Below are positions 14,601-25,247 of a stretch of DNA of 64,000 nt, piece by piece. Made by a program: the position numbers and the translations under genes. The notes under the pieces are model-generated. The model saw nothing but the letters and a program-made list of their open reading frames with translations, was not told the DNA's origin and made no database searches. Source of the DNA: Merluccius polli (lineage: Eukaryota > Chordata > Actinopteri > Gadiformes > Merlucciidae); assembly GCA_030340625.1 (NCBI GenBank), contig JAOPHQ010000570.1, forward strand, positions 166,001 through 230,000. The letters run 5' to 3'. How positions within the stretch are numbered: the first letter of the stretch is position 1; every line of letters starts with the position of its first letter.

Positions 14601-17600
14601 ACCCAGTAGAGCACCATTCACATCTGTCACATGCTTTATTATCGAAGCTCGTTAAGATTGCTGGTGAGATGTTGTTCATCAACTTGCAGGTGGATGACAA
14701 CACAAACACAGTGGGGGGGGGGGGGTACAGACACAAACACTTGAGAGTGATGGAGAGTGCAAGAGAGAAGGTGAGAATGAGACATGAATGGTGAGGCCAA
14801 AGCTTTTGCACTTTGCTGCTGTTGATTTATTTGCGGAAATTGAGACCCGGCCATCGATGCAGCCACCAGGGAGACTCTCCAAACCATGTTTTAGTGACTT
14901 CTTACTCCCCAGCCATTTTACTCTGTCACTACTATGCCTTCTAGTTCTAGGGATTAAAGAACGAGCCACAAATCAATTCCCAACCAAACTCATCAGGATC
15001 GTAATGCAAAACCTTAACACCTAGATGTAACAAATGGACCACGGTTGCAATCAAATCAGTGATGTCAAAGAGGTCGCAATGATCAATGAACTGAACAAAC
15101 CGACCAGCCAACAAATCGATCAACAAACTGAACTGAATCAACTCAAACTCAAACCACTAAAGCACATGGCCAAGCCGTAGCCAAGGCGGGTGGCAAAGTC
15201 GCCCTGGTGAAAAGGAAGAGGATTTCTGCTCTGAACCACTGAGGGGTCAATTAGCCAAATCTCTGCATGTGTGTAGGAGGATTACAGCCCTATGGCCCGG
15301 TCCTCAGGGCCTACCTGTGGCCAAGAACCGGTGAGCAGCCAGCATCAGCTGAGGGGAGATCTTCACTTGGCTGTCGCCGTCGTTCTTGAACGCCGAGAAG
15401 TCCCGCTTGTGCTTGTTGGGATCCACCTTCTTCCTGTTCTTGTTGTCAGCTGGTGGGGTGGGAACAAAGTTCAAATTAGGGTGGTCATAAAGTGAGGTTA
15501 GAATGGCAAAACGATGCTTACGAGCTTTTGATATTGTTGCGCGGCTTTCCGATAAAAAACGCTGACTCACTGTAAAGATCGGATTCATCCAGGATCTCGG
15601 ACTTTATGATCTCCTCGATAACGTCCTCCAGGGTGACCAATCCCAGGACTTCGTAGAACGGATCCCCCTCCCCCTCGTTATTCACCTTCTGGACGATGGC
15701 CAGGTGGGACTTACCTGGAGAGCAGGCAGAGCATCAGACAGTTACTAGGGTTCACCCTGACCGACCTGCTCCAAGTGGTTATGCATGAAAGTTTGCAGGT
15801 TGCGGTTAGGGTGTTCGACACCCAAGCTGAAAGGGTTCTGGGTTCGATCCCCAATGTCCACAGACTACCTGTAGGCATGCCTAACACGATACCGTGCTCA
15901 TTAATGAGATGTTCGATTAAAAATACATAGTAAATATCAACCTTTCAATGCTTTGCAAGATCATATAGACATCACATGTAAATGTATAACGCATGGTACA
16001 TATACTCTTTATAACTACATGCATTAATATAACAACGCAAGGCAAGCTGAACCGTCCAACGTCACCGCGCTATAGGAAGAGCAGGAACACATGCAGGTTA
16101 GACGTTACACTTAAGTTGCAGCCATTGGAAAAGACAGCTCCACATTGGTTTAAAAGAAAAGACAATCTGATTGGCTTCACCACGTATCCAGGGTAGATAG
16201 GACCGTTAGGTCTGTCTAAGTAGATTTAGCCTTTCCAACAGAGTGGACAGGTGGAGTCTCTAGTCTTATTATAGACCAGACTGCACTAAGCTTTGGAGAA
16301 AAGAAATGGAGAGAGCTGGGAGGGAAAAGCTGATGAGAGAGGGAGGGATTTGGTAAAGACAAAGAAATAAATTGAATGAATAAATAGGGCAGGTATGTGT
16401 TAGAATTGGTAATGAAAAATATCCGAGTATATGCGTGTTGTTTTCGGTAGATTATGTTGTAATTTTATGTTAGAATATCTTATATTTTGTTGGTGACCTT
16501 TCAAATCATAATCATTTATAGATAACAAATTGATTTTGTCCACACTTTAAGTCCAAACATTCTAACAAAAATGTCCAAACATTTAGGGAGGACTGAAACG
16601 TTACAATCTGTAGCCTGTGGGTCGCACTACGCACAACCTGGTGTGAGGCGACCGGGTCACCCCGGGCTACCGCGCAAAAATACACGGAGCCAAGGAGCTT
16701 TTCTGACACGACGACGTGAACGACAACAAAAAACAGGCCCTCGATCTCCCAAGGTCACCGGTCCAAGGTCACCCATCCCTCACCCTGACTGAGCAATCAC
16801 CAGACAAACATCACCGCCGGCTCCTTTCACAAGAAGAACCTGACTTTTATGTAATACGAGTGTAAATATTGATATGAAGTGGAGCGACGCCGATCTTGAT
16901 GATCAGTTGTTACGACCGGGCGCTTCGAAGCGCCAACACGCGCCAGACAACGACAACGCAAGCGGTCCATCTAGAACTAAGGTAGACCGCTTCCGGACGC
17001 CAACAGCTGCCGTTTGAAGTCAGAGATGACAAGTAGGCCATTAAATGTGTTGCGATATCTAAGGGAGGTGTCGCTTCAAAATGTGAGCAGGGCTAATCAG
17101 GTAGCCTGAGATGGGCGCTGTGCGGCGAGCGTAGAGTGTCAGTCACCCGCGGTGTCACATTTTTATCACCCACCCCCCCCCCCCCCCCCTCCTCCTGCTG
17201 CTCCTCCTCCTCCTCCTCCTCCTCCTCCTCCTCCTCCCTCCTCCTCCCTCCTCCTCCTCCTCCTCCTCCTCCTCCTCATCCTCCTCCTCCTCATCCTCCT
17301 GCTCCTGTGCTCATTGGAGAAAAAAAAGTAGGCTGGGATGTTCCACTTATCAATAAAAGGATCGATACCCATCCTGTGGGAGGGGCTTAACTGTTGACAG
17401 TCACGCATAGGGAAAGGCTGCGAATAAACACAAGAAGCCAATATACACAAATAGAGTAAACACATTGACGCACACGCAAATATATTTCATTTTATGAGCA
17501 GGTAGCAGGTTCTCAGGTTCAGGTTCTTACTCAAGGATGCCTACAGGTAGACTGTGGACATTGGGGATCGAACCCAGGACCTTTTGGCTGCGAGTTAAAA

Positions 17601-17646
17601 CACCCTCACAAACACACAATTGCCCAGAACTCAGTGGTTCAAAAGA

Positions 17647-17683
<37 letters not shown>

Positions 17684-19268
17684 CACCTTTCTTGAACTCC
17701 TCCAGCATGGCGTCCAGCTTGGTGTCGTGGAACACGAAGTGGACCGGGTGGTTGTAGAACTTGGTGATGGTCTTCAGCGTGGTGCAGTCGTCCGGGTCCA
17801 CGAACGCCAGGTCCTTGACGTACAGCACGTCCACGATGTTGGAGCGCTCGCCGTCGAACACGGGGATCCGCGTGTAGCCGCTCTCCATCACCTCGGACAT
17901 GGTGTCGAAGTCCAGCACGGCGTCCGCCACCATCATGAAGCAGTTGGCGAGCGGCGTCATCACGTCCTCCACCGTCTTGGTGCGCAGCTCCAGCGCGCCC
18001 TGGATCATGTTCATCTCCTCGCGCACCAGGTCGTTGTAGGGCTCCGTCACCTTCAGCATCTCCACCAGCTTCTCCCGGTTGTACACCGTGCCGATCTCCT
18101 GGCCCAGCAGCACGTCCAGCAGCTTGCTGACGGGGAAGCTCAGCGGGAACGTCAGCAGCATGAACAGCTTGGTCACCAGGATGGTGTTGGCGCCCACCGC
18201 CAGGCCGTGGCGCGAGCACAGCGCCTGCGGCACGATCTCGCCGAAGATCACGATGCCCACCGTGGACGCCGCCACGGCGCCCAGGCCCGAGCCGATGAGG
18301 CCGTCCAGCAGGATGGTGAGGGTGGTGTTGACCAGCACGTTGCCCAGCAGCAGGGAGCACAGCAGGTAGTTGCCCTTGCTGCGGATGGGCTCGATCTTGC
18401 GGGCGTACTTCTTCTCGCGGTCCGTGCCGCAGCTCTGGACGATGCGCAGCTCCATGGGGTCCAGCGCCATCAGGCCCAGGTTCAGCCCGCTGAACATGCC
18501 GGACAGCACCAGCAGGCAGCACAGCAGGATCACCTGGAGCCACAGGGGCAGCAGGGACTTCCTCTCCTCCACCACCAGGAAGCGGCCGTCGCTGTCCCCC
18601 ATCAGCATCCAGCGGCCGCCGCCGCCGCTGCCGCCGCCGTTGCGCACGCACAGCGCATACTCCTTGCGCGGCTCGCTCTTGCGCAGCGGCTTGACGCCCA
18701 CGCTCAGCACGCCCGTGGTGCCGCGGCCGCTGACGTTCATGAACGTGCCCACGCTGATGTCCTTGGTGAAGTCGGCGCAGGTCCTGTTCGCGGGATCCTC
18801 CGTCGCCGTCCGCGTCCTCATCCTCCTCCTCGTCGTCATGTCGCGGGATGAGGAGGAGGAGGAGGACGAGGATGAGGAGGCGGGCTCATCCTCGTCCTCA
18901 TCCTCCGCCAGCTCCGTGAAGCGGATCTGGGTCCAGGTGTCCGAGTGGAGGTGCAGCCCGTAGAACCGGAGCTGGACGGTGCTCTCCTCCGTCACCTGGA
19001 TGACGCCGCCGTCCGTGGTGGCGCTGGGCTTGTCGCTGCTCTCCAGCCGCATACCCAGCACGTGCGTTACGCCGCCGCCGCCGCCGCCGCCACCACCACC
19101 GACGACGCCGCTGACGCCGACGCCAGAGGAGGCGGCGGCGGCGGCGGCAGCGGTGGCGGCGGCCCCGGTCCCGGTCGTCTCGGTCCGCCCCCCCCCCACG
19201 GCGCCCCACAGGAATACCACTAAAGTCAGGACATACCCTTGCTGCTGGCCGCTCCACTCTGTCGCCAT
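4696..19268 (-). CDS. cnnm4: CNNM4-type metal cation transport mediator (cyclin M4-like), complete, 7 coding exons
   Basis: Coding exons: 19268-17687, 15714-15571, 15449-15315, 10819-10650, 8521-8425, 5700-5522, 5316-4696. All junctions are GT-AG, the phases agree and the sum is 2,928 nt (975 aa plus TAG). CNNM proteins are plasma-membrane Mg2+ transporters or regulators; CNNM4 acts in basolateral Mg2+ extrusion. Visible order: signal peptide (about 1-28, hydrophobic YVLTLVVFLWGAV), extracellular domain with Gly, Ala and Ser tracts, DUF21 membrane domain (about 240-400, with SGMFSGLNLGLMALDPMEL), CBS pair (about 415-575, with GYTRIPVF and VKDLAFVDPDD), a cyclic-nucleotide-binding-like domain (about 600-730, with DYFILILQG and VEVEAG), then a Pro/His-rich tail. 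The extracellular text (CADFTKDISV, then NVSGRGTTGVL) and the DNLIGSGL-like loop resemble CNNM4 more than CNNM2. Start chosen at 19268 because it directly precedes the signal peptide; an in-frame upstream ATG at 19382 would add a Pro/Thr leader. The 97-nt exon 5 was found by eye from GRVEVEAGNENMKFETG. Human CNNM4 is about 775 aa; the excess is in the low-complexity N-terminus and the tail. The a/b paralog is not resolved. Confidence 0.93.
5701..8424 (-). other. cnnm4 intron 5
   Basis: No exon was found. Contents: a mixed (CA)n/(CT)n tract about 5782-5965, poly-G runs about 6128-6152 and 6419-6436, (CA)n at 6594-6649, and a tRNA-SINE-like fragment about 6990-7060 with the text GGGGATCGAACC. 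The rest shows no recognisable structure. Confidence 0.5.
8828..8970 (+). mobile_element. tRNA-derived SINE-like copy
   Basis: A box A-like string TAGCTCAACTGGTAG (8834-8848) is followed by a box B-like GGTTCGATTCC, then a tail ending in GGATAAAAGCATCCACCAAA. That tail resembles the common fish SINE end (gataaaagcatctgccaaa). The anticodon arm appears deleted. The family name is not assigned. Confidence 0.55.
10180..10363 (+). mobile_element. 3' end of a fish LINE-like retroposon, copy 1
   Basis: The copy runs from CCCTGGAGGGAGGGATCCCC to the tail TACAAATAAAACTGGCTTGA. Its AAGCCCTTTGAGACTGTAACTG-type end is shared with the copy at about 21040-21173. The short tail ending in AATAAA plus TGAATTG-like units is typical of L2/CR1-group 3' ends in fish. 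Neither copy contains coding sequence. Confidence 0.55.
10829..10871 (+). repeat. (GA)n microsatellite at cnnm4 exon 4 acceptor
   Basis: The (GA)n tract lies 9 nt from the exon 4 boundary at 10819. On the transcript strand it reads as (CU)n running straight into CUGUCCCUCCAG, so it extends the polypyrimidine tract. Confidence 0.9.
12005..12118 (-). mobile_element. tRNA-derived SINE-like copy
   Basis: On the minus strand the text starts GGGGAGCAGGGTAGTGTAGC (box A-like TAGTGTAGCGG) and contains the box B-like GGTGCGAACCC, followed by GTACACATCCTTGAACAAAA. A related body recurs at about 17480-17620, 21690-21800 and 23250-23418. Confidence 0.6.
12500..14400 (-). mobile_element. Degenerate non-LTR retrotransposon (LINE, L2/CR1-like), 5'-truncated and broken
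   Basis: Minus-strand fragments appear in the order expected of a LINE ORF2. At 14155-13916 is linker-like text (FDPGFSPELSGLLGERDVAW). At 13584-13351 is the reverse-transcriptase start (SEFQSGFRKQNSTITAA, then LLKAFDNRDHIL). At 13321-13094 is GVPQGSVLGPWLFSIYTNNL, an RT motif. At about 12840-12727 is a C-terminal block (VPRVRTEMGKKGFSYAAP). Stops and frameshifts separate the pieces and the YADD-type catalytic box is not intact, so it cannot be active. It sits in cnnm4 intron 3 in the same orientation as the gene. Confidence 0.8.
15800..15890 (+). mobile_element. tRNA-derived SINE-like fragment
   Basis: The text GGGTTCTGGGTTCGATCCCC is a box B-like core followed by AATGTCCACAGACTACCTG. It has the same body as the minus-strand copy at about 17480-17620. 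Confidence 0.5.
17169..17310 (+). repeat. Poly-C and (CCT)n tract
   Basis: A C-run is followed by about 110 bp of CTC/CCT triplets with minor interruptions. It produces long Pro/Ser open frames on the plus strand and Arg open frames on the minus strand that are not genes. Confidence 0.9.
17480..17620 (-). mobile_element. tRNA-derived SINE-like copy
   Basis: The minus-strand text contains CCTGGGTTCGATCCCCAATG followed by a body shared with the copies near 15800 and 23250. It lies about 65 bp downstream of the cnnm4 exon 1 donor. Confidence 0.55.
17648..17680 (+). repeat. (CA)n abutting cnnm4 exon 1 donor
   Basis: About 16 CA units lie on the plus strand. The exon 1 donor GTGGAGTG is at 17686 and below, so on the transcript a UG repeat begins within about 6 nt of the 5' splice site. 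Confidence 0.9.
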
Positions 19269-19373
19269 GTTTGTTTCACTCTTTTTTTTTTTTTTTTTTC
19301 TCCCGGCGACCTGGCTGGGCTGTGGGGGGGGGGGGGGTGAGGTGGTGGTGGTGGTGGTGGGGGGGGGGGGGGT

Positions 19374-19381
19374 TGACGTCA
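19374..19381 (+). promoter_or_regulatory. Full palindromic CRE in cnnm4 promoter region
   Basis: TGACGTCA is a perfect cAMP-response element 106 bp upstream of the chosen cnnm4 start codon. It lies in a GC-rich interval (about 19270-19570) that has the character of a CpG-type promoter. The site is seen; its function is inferred. Confidence 0.5.
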
Positions 19382-19727
19382 TTTACTCATGGCTCGCGGC
19401 TCCGCCCCCCCCCCCTCTCTCTCTGCCTCTCTGTTGGTGGTTTAGTCCTATTAGCGGCGGCAGGTGGAGGAGCGGCGGCGGCGGCGATGACGACGACGAC
19501 GACGCGGCGCGTGGGTTTTTTTTTAGTTGGGTTTTTTTTTAACGGAGAGGCGAGGAGGGCAATGGCGGGTGATATCAGTCCGTTAATCCGCGCGTGTGTG
19601 TGTGTGTGTGCGCGCGCGCGTGCGGGGAGCCGCGCATCACCGCATCACTGGGGGGGAGGGGTGGGGGGGGGGGGGGGGGGGGTGCTTCAATCCCAAGGCG
19701 AGCCCGGGAAAAACAACAAGTATCCTA

Positions 19728-19734
<7 letters not shown>

Positions 19735-19809
<75 letters not shown>
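19735..19809 (+). repeat. (TA)n microsatellite
   Basis: A near-perfect TA dinucleotide tract of about 75 bp. It generates spurious Tyr/Ile open frames. Confidence 0.95.
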
Positions 19810-19815
<6 letters not shown>

Positions 19816-20190
19816 CAACACGTATTATTAATTAATTGTTATTAGTAGTAGTATAATTATTTTTAGTGCATGTCTCTGGTCCTCATCATAGGAGACTGGT
19901 CGCGTGCTCCCGTCCCGTCACGCTGCCTCTAGCGTGAACCTCGCGCACAAACGACGTCTTCCTGAATGTCGTGCGTCATCATACGTTACCGACGGCAATG
20001 CGGCAGCGCGGGGTTTAGTGGTGGTGCTGGTGGAGGAGGAGGTGGTGATGGTGGCGCCGGTTCCCTCTCTCCCAGTCCCAGTCGTACAGCAGCCAGACCA
20101 GCTGTTATGTAAAGGCACATGGCGGTATCGCTGTGCACCCCTCCCCCTCCTCCCCCTCCTCTCCTCTCCTGCACCACCTCCTCATCCTCC

Positions 20191-20300
<110 letters not shown>

Positions 20301-21039
20301 GGCGAGACACGGGCTGCACGGCGGCTACAGCTGAGTCAGCGGTTATTATTATTATTAATAACCCTATTATTATGTCATGACTTTTTTTTTTTTTTTTGGC
20401 CATCATCCCACAGCTCAATGTTTTGGGCCACAATCCGGTGTGTGCTGTGGCTTAGCGGTTTAATGACGTCTGGCGTCACGGGGAAGGGTTGTGCAGCACA
20501 ATATCTACCTAACTATGAGATAATAAAGACAACAGTAATAACCGTTTATTTACACCCTAAGCAGTAAATCAAAAAAGGTGCAGCTTTTATATTTTATATT
20601 CGTTTTTTTTTATTATTGAAACGTAGGCCTATGTATTCAAAATGTGGCTGTTTAATACTCGCAGCATTTTAATGACCAGCAATAATGTAATGAAGTCATT
20701 GATACAGAAAATATAGTTAACTGCTGTCACTGCCCCCTAGTGGTCAACCTCCGTGCATCTGATGCCTTTTATTTGAAAGGTCTAAGTACTGGCAGTTTAA
20801 TACTCACAACATTGTTAAATAGCGATACAGTTGAATACTGATAATGTAATGACCCTTCTGTAGTATACATTACCACAATACACATCATTGTTTGATTATT
20901 TTGTTCTGTGTGCATTCTAACTAATATGTACTCTCCTATCATCCTAGACCTCATTTGGTAACAAAATAGTAACTCAAATATTAGAGCAAGAAAATTACAG
21001 ACAGTAATTTAACCTGACAAGATATATACTATACGTTTC

Positions 21040-21173
21040 TTCCCTCTGGGTTTGAGTTTTTCCTTTGCCCTTTAAGGTTAAAGGGGATGTCATATAACGT
21101 GGGCCTGTGAAGCCCTTGGAGACTAGCTGCGATGAAGGGTTATACAAATAAAGTTGAATTGAATTGGAAAAAA
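21040..21173 (+). mobile_element. 3' end of a fish LINE-like retroposon, copy 2
   Basis: Related to the copy at 10180-10363. It contains AAGCCCTTGGAGACTAGCTG and ends TACAAATAAAGTTGAATTGA, showing the short tandem TTGAA tail. Confidence 0.55.
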
Positions 21174-21419
21174 GGGATATGAGCAGTCCTCACAGCTCGA
21201 GCTTTGTCATCAGTTGTTATGTAATGAGTGGTGCGTTTCAACCCAGTGCCAAGTTTTCGTGACAAAATCCGCTGCGGCCACTGGAGTGGCTTAGCGAATG
21301 TTACACAATGTTACCGTTTTAATGACGTTGGGTTATCCAGCAAAATCTCTTTCTCCCCATCTGAATTGAATTGAATAAAGTGATGAGAATGTTCTGGAGG
21401 GAGGTCGGTGGAAGGGGCC

Positions 21420-24400
21420 TCACTGGAGCCTGGCGTTGGCCCGGGGGGCGTGGGGGCCCGCGGGGCCCGGGGTCGGACCTAATGACGGGGGGAGGACCTC
21501 CACGCTGTAGCTGACCCTCTTGGACTGCAGGATACTGTAGCTGTTGTCAAAGCGCAGCACGTCTGAAACCACAGGCCACAGAAGGACCACTGTTGAAATC
21601 CACTGAATTAAAACCACGATTATATAAAATATATAACATTTTATAAAATTTGTAGTTTTCATATATTAGATCATTAGATACATGTCACACACATGTCAAT
21701 GAGCAGGTAGGTGATAGGGCATCTGACTCAAGGATGCCCACAGAAAAAGACACTGGAAATCGAACCCAGTACCTTTCGGCTGGTAGCCACTACATTCTAT
21801 GATTATATGGAAAGTTGACATTGTTGTTGTTCACATTGTACACCACATCAAGAGGATCCTCGTTCGGGACTTCAACACGTAAACATGTACCGATTAAATT
21901 GGCTTTTTCCACAAATCATTCAAACTTTACGTTTCATGCCACACAAGGTGCTCCACAGGGGAGACAGCACAACAACAACAACAACAAGAAATGACTTTAA
22001 AATAACAATAAAATAAAACAGAATCCCAGAGATACAATTCAGAGTCACAATTCAACCAAACGGACTCTGAAAGACTATCTTCCTCTCTTTCTAGGGGCGT
22101 ATATACGTACAGACTCCGGGGTGAGGGCAGAGCAGGGATTGGTCCTCGGGGACGAGGTGTGCGTTGTAGCGCTCGCTGGGAAGCACCTGGCGCCGACCGC
22201 CGTCGCCGTCGTCATCCTCCCGGCTCCGCGTGAACACGCCGAAGCCGATGTCGGCCCCGTCGCTCGCAAACTGCCACCTGCGAAAAAATGACGACGTCAA
22301 ACGGCCCCTATTTTACCAGGCGTCATGTAGATATTCGCCGTTACGAAGCCGTTCCAAAATCGGGGCCCATTTGCGACACCCCTACATGTGTGTGCTGGGG
22401 GCGAAGGGCAAAGCGGTGATATGGCCACAGTGTACCTCAGAATGCTGCTTGGCACGGTGATGTCATACTCCAGGTCAAACACAGAGCCTCGGCCGATGCT
22501 GACGCTGGCGTCGTAGGTCACCTTCAGCGAGTCCCGGACGTAGTAGGACTTGGGCACCGGACCGCCGTAGTTGATCTGCGGAAACCAAACAAAAACCCAC
22601 CGTAATTATTACGCTTATGATGAATACGGATCATATGGCACTTTAAAGAGCCCCTATGTTACCACCAGGTGTCATGTAAATGAGCCAGATTTCAAAATCT
22701 ATCCATTTGTGACATCACAAATGGGAGTATCTGTTCACAGATGCTCTGTGAACAGGTCAACTCCAGCCCTACCAGTTGGTACAGTCCACCAATCAACAAC
22801 TCATTCCAGTCAGTTGCACACTCACTGGTGATGTCACAAATGGTTATTTTTTTGAATGGCTTAAAGACTGCAGATTCCGCAGGTTTTTCCCACCATGGTC
22901 CGACAGCGAGGGTCTCCGTCCGGGTCGGTGAGCGATCCACCGTAGATGCCAGGAAGTTGGTCTTTATCGACCTGTTTCTGCAACTCCTCTTGCCAGTTAC
23001 CTTGTTTTAAAGCAGAAGAATTATGTTACACTTCACAAATGTCTGACCGAATGACAAAGGATGATGTCACACACACACCGATGTCATACGCGAGTGGAGG
23101 GTTTCAGCTGTACCTCCAAGAATGACGATTTTCTGCTTGGTTTCCTCACTCAGGAAGTGTTTGATCAGGTTATAGACCATGGGAAACAGCTTTGGTGCTT
23201 AGGAGATGAGAAGCGAGATTAGAGAAACTATATTTTATATTTAGTCTTCTGGCATTTTGCAAAGTAACTTACAGTGAATTCAGATACAGTATTTAGATAC
23301 AGAAAAGGACATCTTAGGGCATCTTGCACAGGGATGACTAGGTAGACTAAGGACATTGGGGATCGAACCCAGAACGTTGGGCTAGCACCCTAACTACTAC
23401 TGGACCATCCTGCCCCATTTGGAGGAAGCTTTTATCCAAAGCAACTTACAGGTGAGGCTGAGAACTACTCACTCAATAGCAAATGGTTCAATTAAAACCA
23501 GACAAATACAGGTGCTTAAGGAGACACACACCAACGGCAATTCAGAGGTGAATTACCTTTGATGAGAAACACTCTCTTCAGACCTTCTGGATAGTTCTCC
23601 TCGAACATGGTGAGGATCTACCAGAGAGGTGGGTTAGAACAACGTCGGTGGAAAAAAGAAGATGAAGTCAAACGCCATTACTGCCTCAAGAGTAATAAAT
23701 GTTCAGGAATGAATTCACAATAGCCTAATGCTACCCATACATCAGAAGACTTTGAAAAGATTTGGACAAGACTCTTGGAAAACTATCAGCTCACATCTGC
23801 TCACATCTAAAGACAAGTGTTTTAGAGTTTTTAGTCACAGCCGAGTCTCAGACAGAGATTTTACAAAGACTGTGAATCTTGCAGGGTCACTATTTACAAG
23901 ACTACAACTAGATTATGTTATTCTTTTTTCCCACCATGCAATTTTTTCCCATCATGCCCTTGGTAGAAGAGAAACTGTCAGGTTTCCTTTTTCCACTTTT
24001 GTCAGAGCTCATCTATTGGTTGTTGATTGTGTTACGTCACTGCGACTTGCGATAATATCAAACACGTTTGATATTATCGCAAGCCCAAGACTAGGAAAAG
24101 ACTGATCTGAAACAGCGCAGATTACTACCTTACACTTAACGATCGAGATGACGGGAGCGCGCTGTGACTCCAGTAAAACTCCCAGATTTACTAAAGACTT
24201 TCAGTTTTTAGTCTGGGACTGTGAAAATCTTTTGGTGTAAGCCCAGCATAAGTACTTTAGAAAAGGCGCCAAAGACGTTATCAGTTAATATCAGCGGTCA
24301 CGATGTCATCCCGATACGGTGCCGATTAGTTGGCGACCTCGCGACCTCGGTTCAAAGGTCAATTTGCGTTTCGCGTCGTCATTTTACGTCCATGTCAGCG

Positions 24401-24909
24401 TCACAAGTACCTCTCCGTACGCCTCGATCGCCGGCTTCCACATGTGCTTCAGGCCCAGCCCCTCGCAGTCATAGATCAGAGTGATGGCCTCCACGTTCTT
24501 CCCCAGCTGAGGGAGGTTGTCGTAGAGCGATGTTATGATGGAGGTGAGGGGAGGGGAGGAGAGAGGGGGGGGGGGGTGCGTTGGGGTGAGCGGACGGACA
24601 GAATTTGGGAGCAACAAATCAACAAACATTGTACAAACGAGTGTATTATTTCGTCATTAAAACCGGCTCAGCGGTGCAAACCGCGGCGTGGCTTCACCTT
24701 CTCCGACTGCCGGCGACACTCCCTGTGCAGCATCTCCGTGTGTCTTATCTTCGTCTTCAGGTAGTCCTGCTTGGTGGCCGACAGCAGGAGGCCCTTGGGG
24801 TCCAGGGGCCCGATGACGTCATACCACACCGGGCTCCCCTCGCGGTCGTAGCCGCACATACCGCCGGACACATACTTCTGAATCACCTGGTGGGGAGGGG
24901 GGGGGGGGG

Positions 24910-24976
<67 letters not shown>

Positions 24977-25212
24977 CGAGACAGAGCGAGACAGAGCGAG
25001 AGAGAGGGAGAGAGAGCAAGAGAGGTAAGGAGAGCGAGAGAGAGAGAGAGCGAGGTAAAGACAGAGGTAGGGAGATAGAGCGAGGTAAGGGAGCGAGAGA
25101 GAGAGAGAGAGAGAGAGAGGTAGGGAGAGAGAGAGGTAAGGGAGCGAGAGAGAAAGAGAGCGAGAGAGAGAGGTAAGGACAGAGGTAGGGAGATAGAGCG
25201 AGGTAAGGGAGC

Positions 25213-25247
<35 letters not shown>

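Larger units (their letters stand above)
10820..15314 (-). other. cnnm4 intron 3
   Basis: A large intron. It holds a C-run plus (CA)n at about 11598-11640, a tRNA-SINE-like copy at 12005-12118, a degenerate LINE at about 12500-14400, and G-rich plus (GA)n sequence at about 14531-14584. The remainder is unrecognised. Confidence 0.6.
15715..17686 (-). other. cnnm4 intron 1
   Basis: Contents: a SINE-like copy at about 15800-15890 (plus), poly-C plus (CCT)n at about 17169-17310, a second SINE-like copy at 17480-17620 (minus), and (CA)n at 17648-17680 against the exon 1 donor. No exon is recognised. Confidence 0.5.

Noticed and set aside
17634..18851. 405-codon open frame on the plus strand opposite cnnm4 exon 1
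   Set aside because: It is the antisense of a GC-rich coding exon whose codon bias removes stops. The protein is Val/His/Gln low-complexity and matches no family I know.
19269..19382. In-frame upstream ATG at 19382 for cnnm4
   Set aside because: It would add a Pro/Thr/Lys leader ahead of a good signal peptide, and the sequence comes from (GGT)n and poly-A-like runs. The ATG at 19268 fits the family.
22436..23000. Possible pseudogene status of the SEC14-like gene because of its Pro/Gly C-terminus
   Set aside because: All 12 exons join without stops, with intact splice sites and conserved domain residues, so the gene looks functional.
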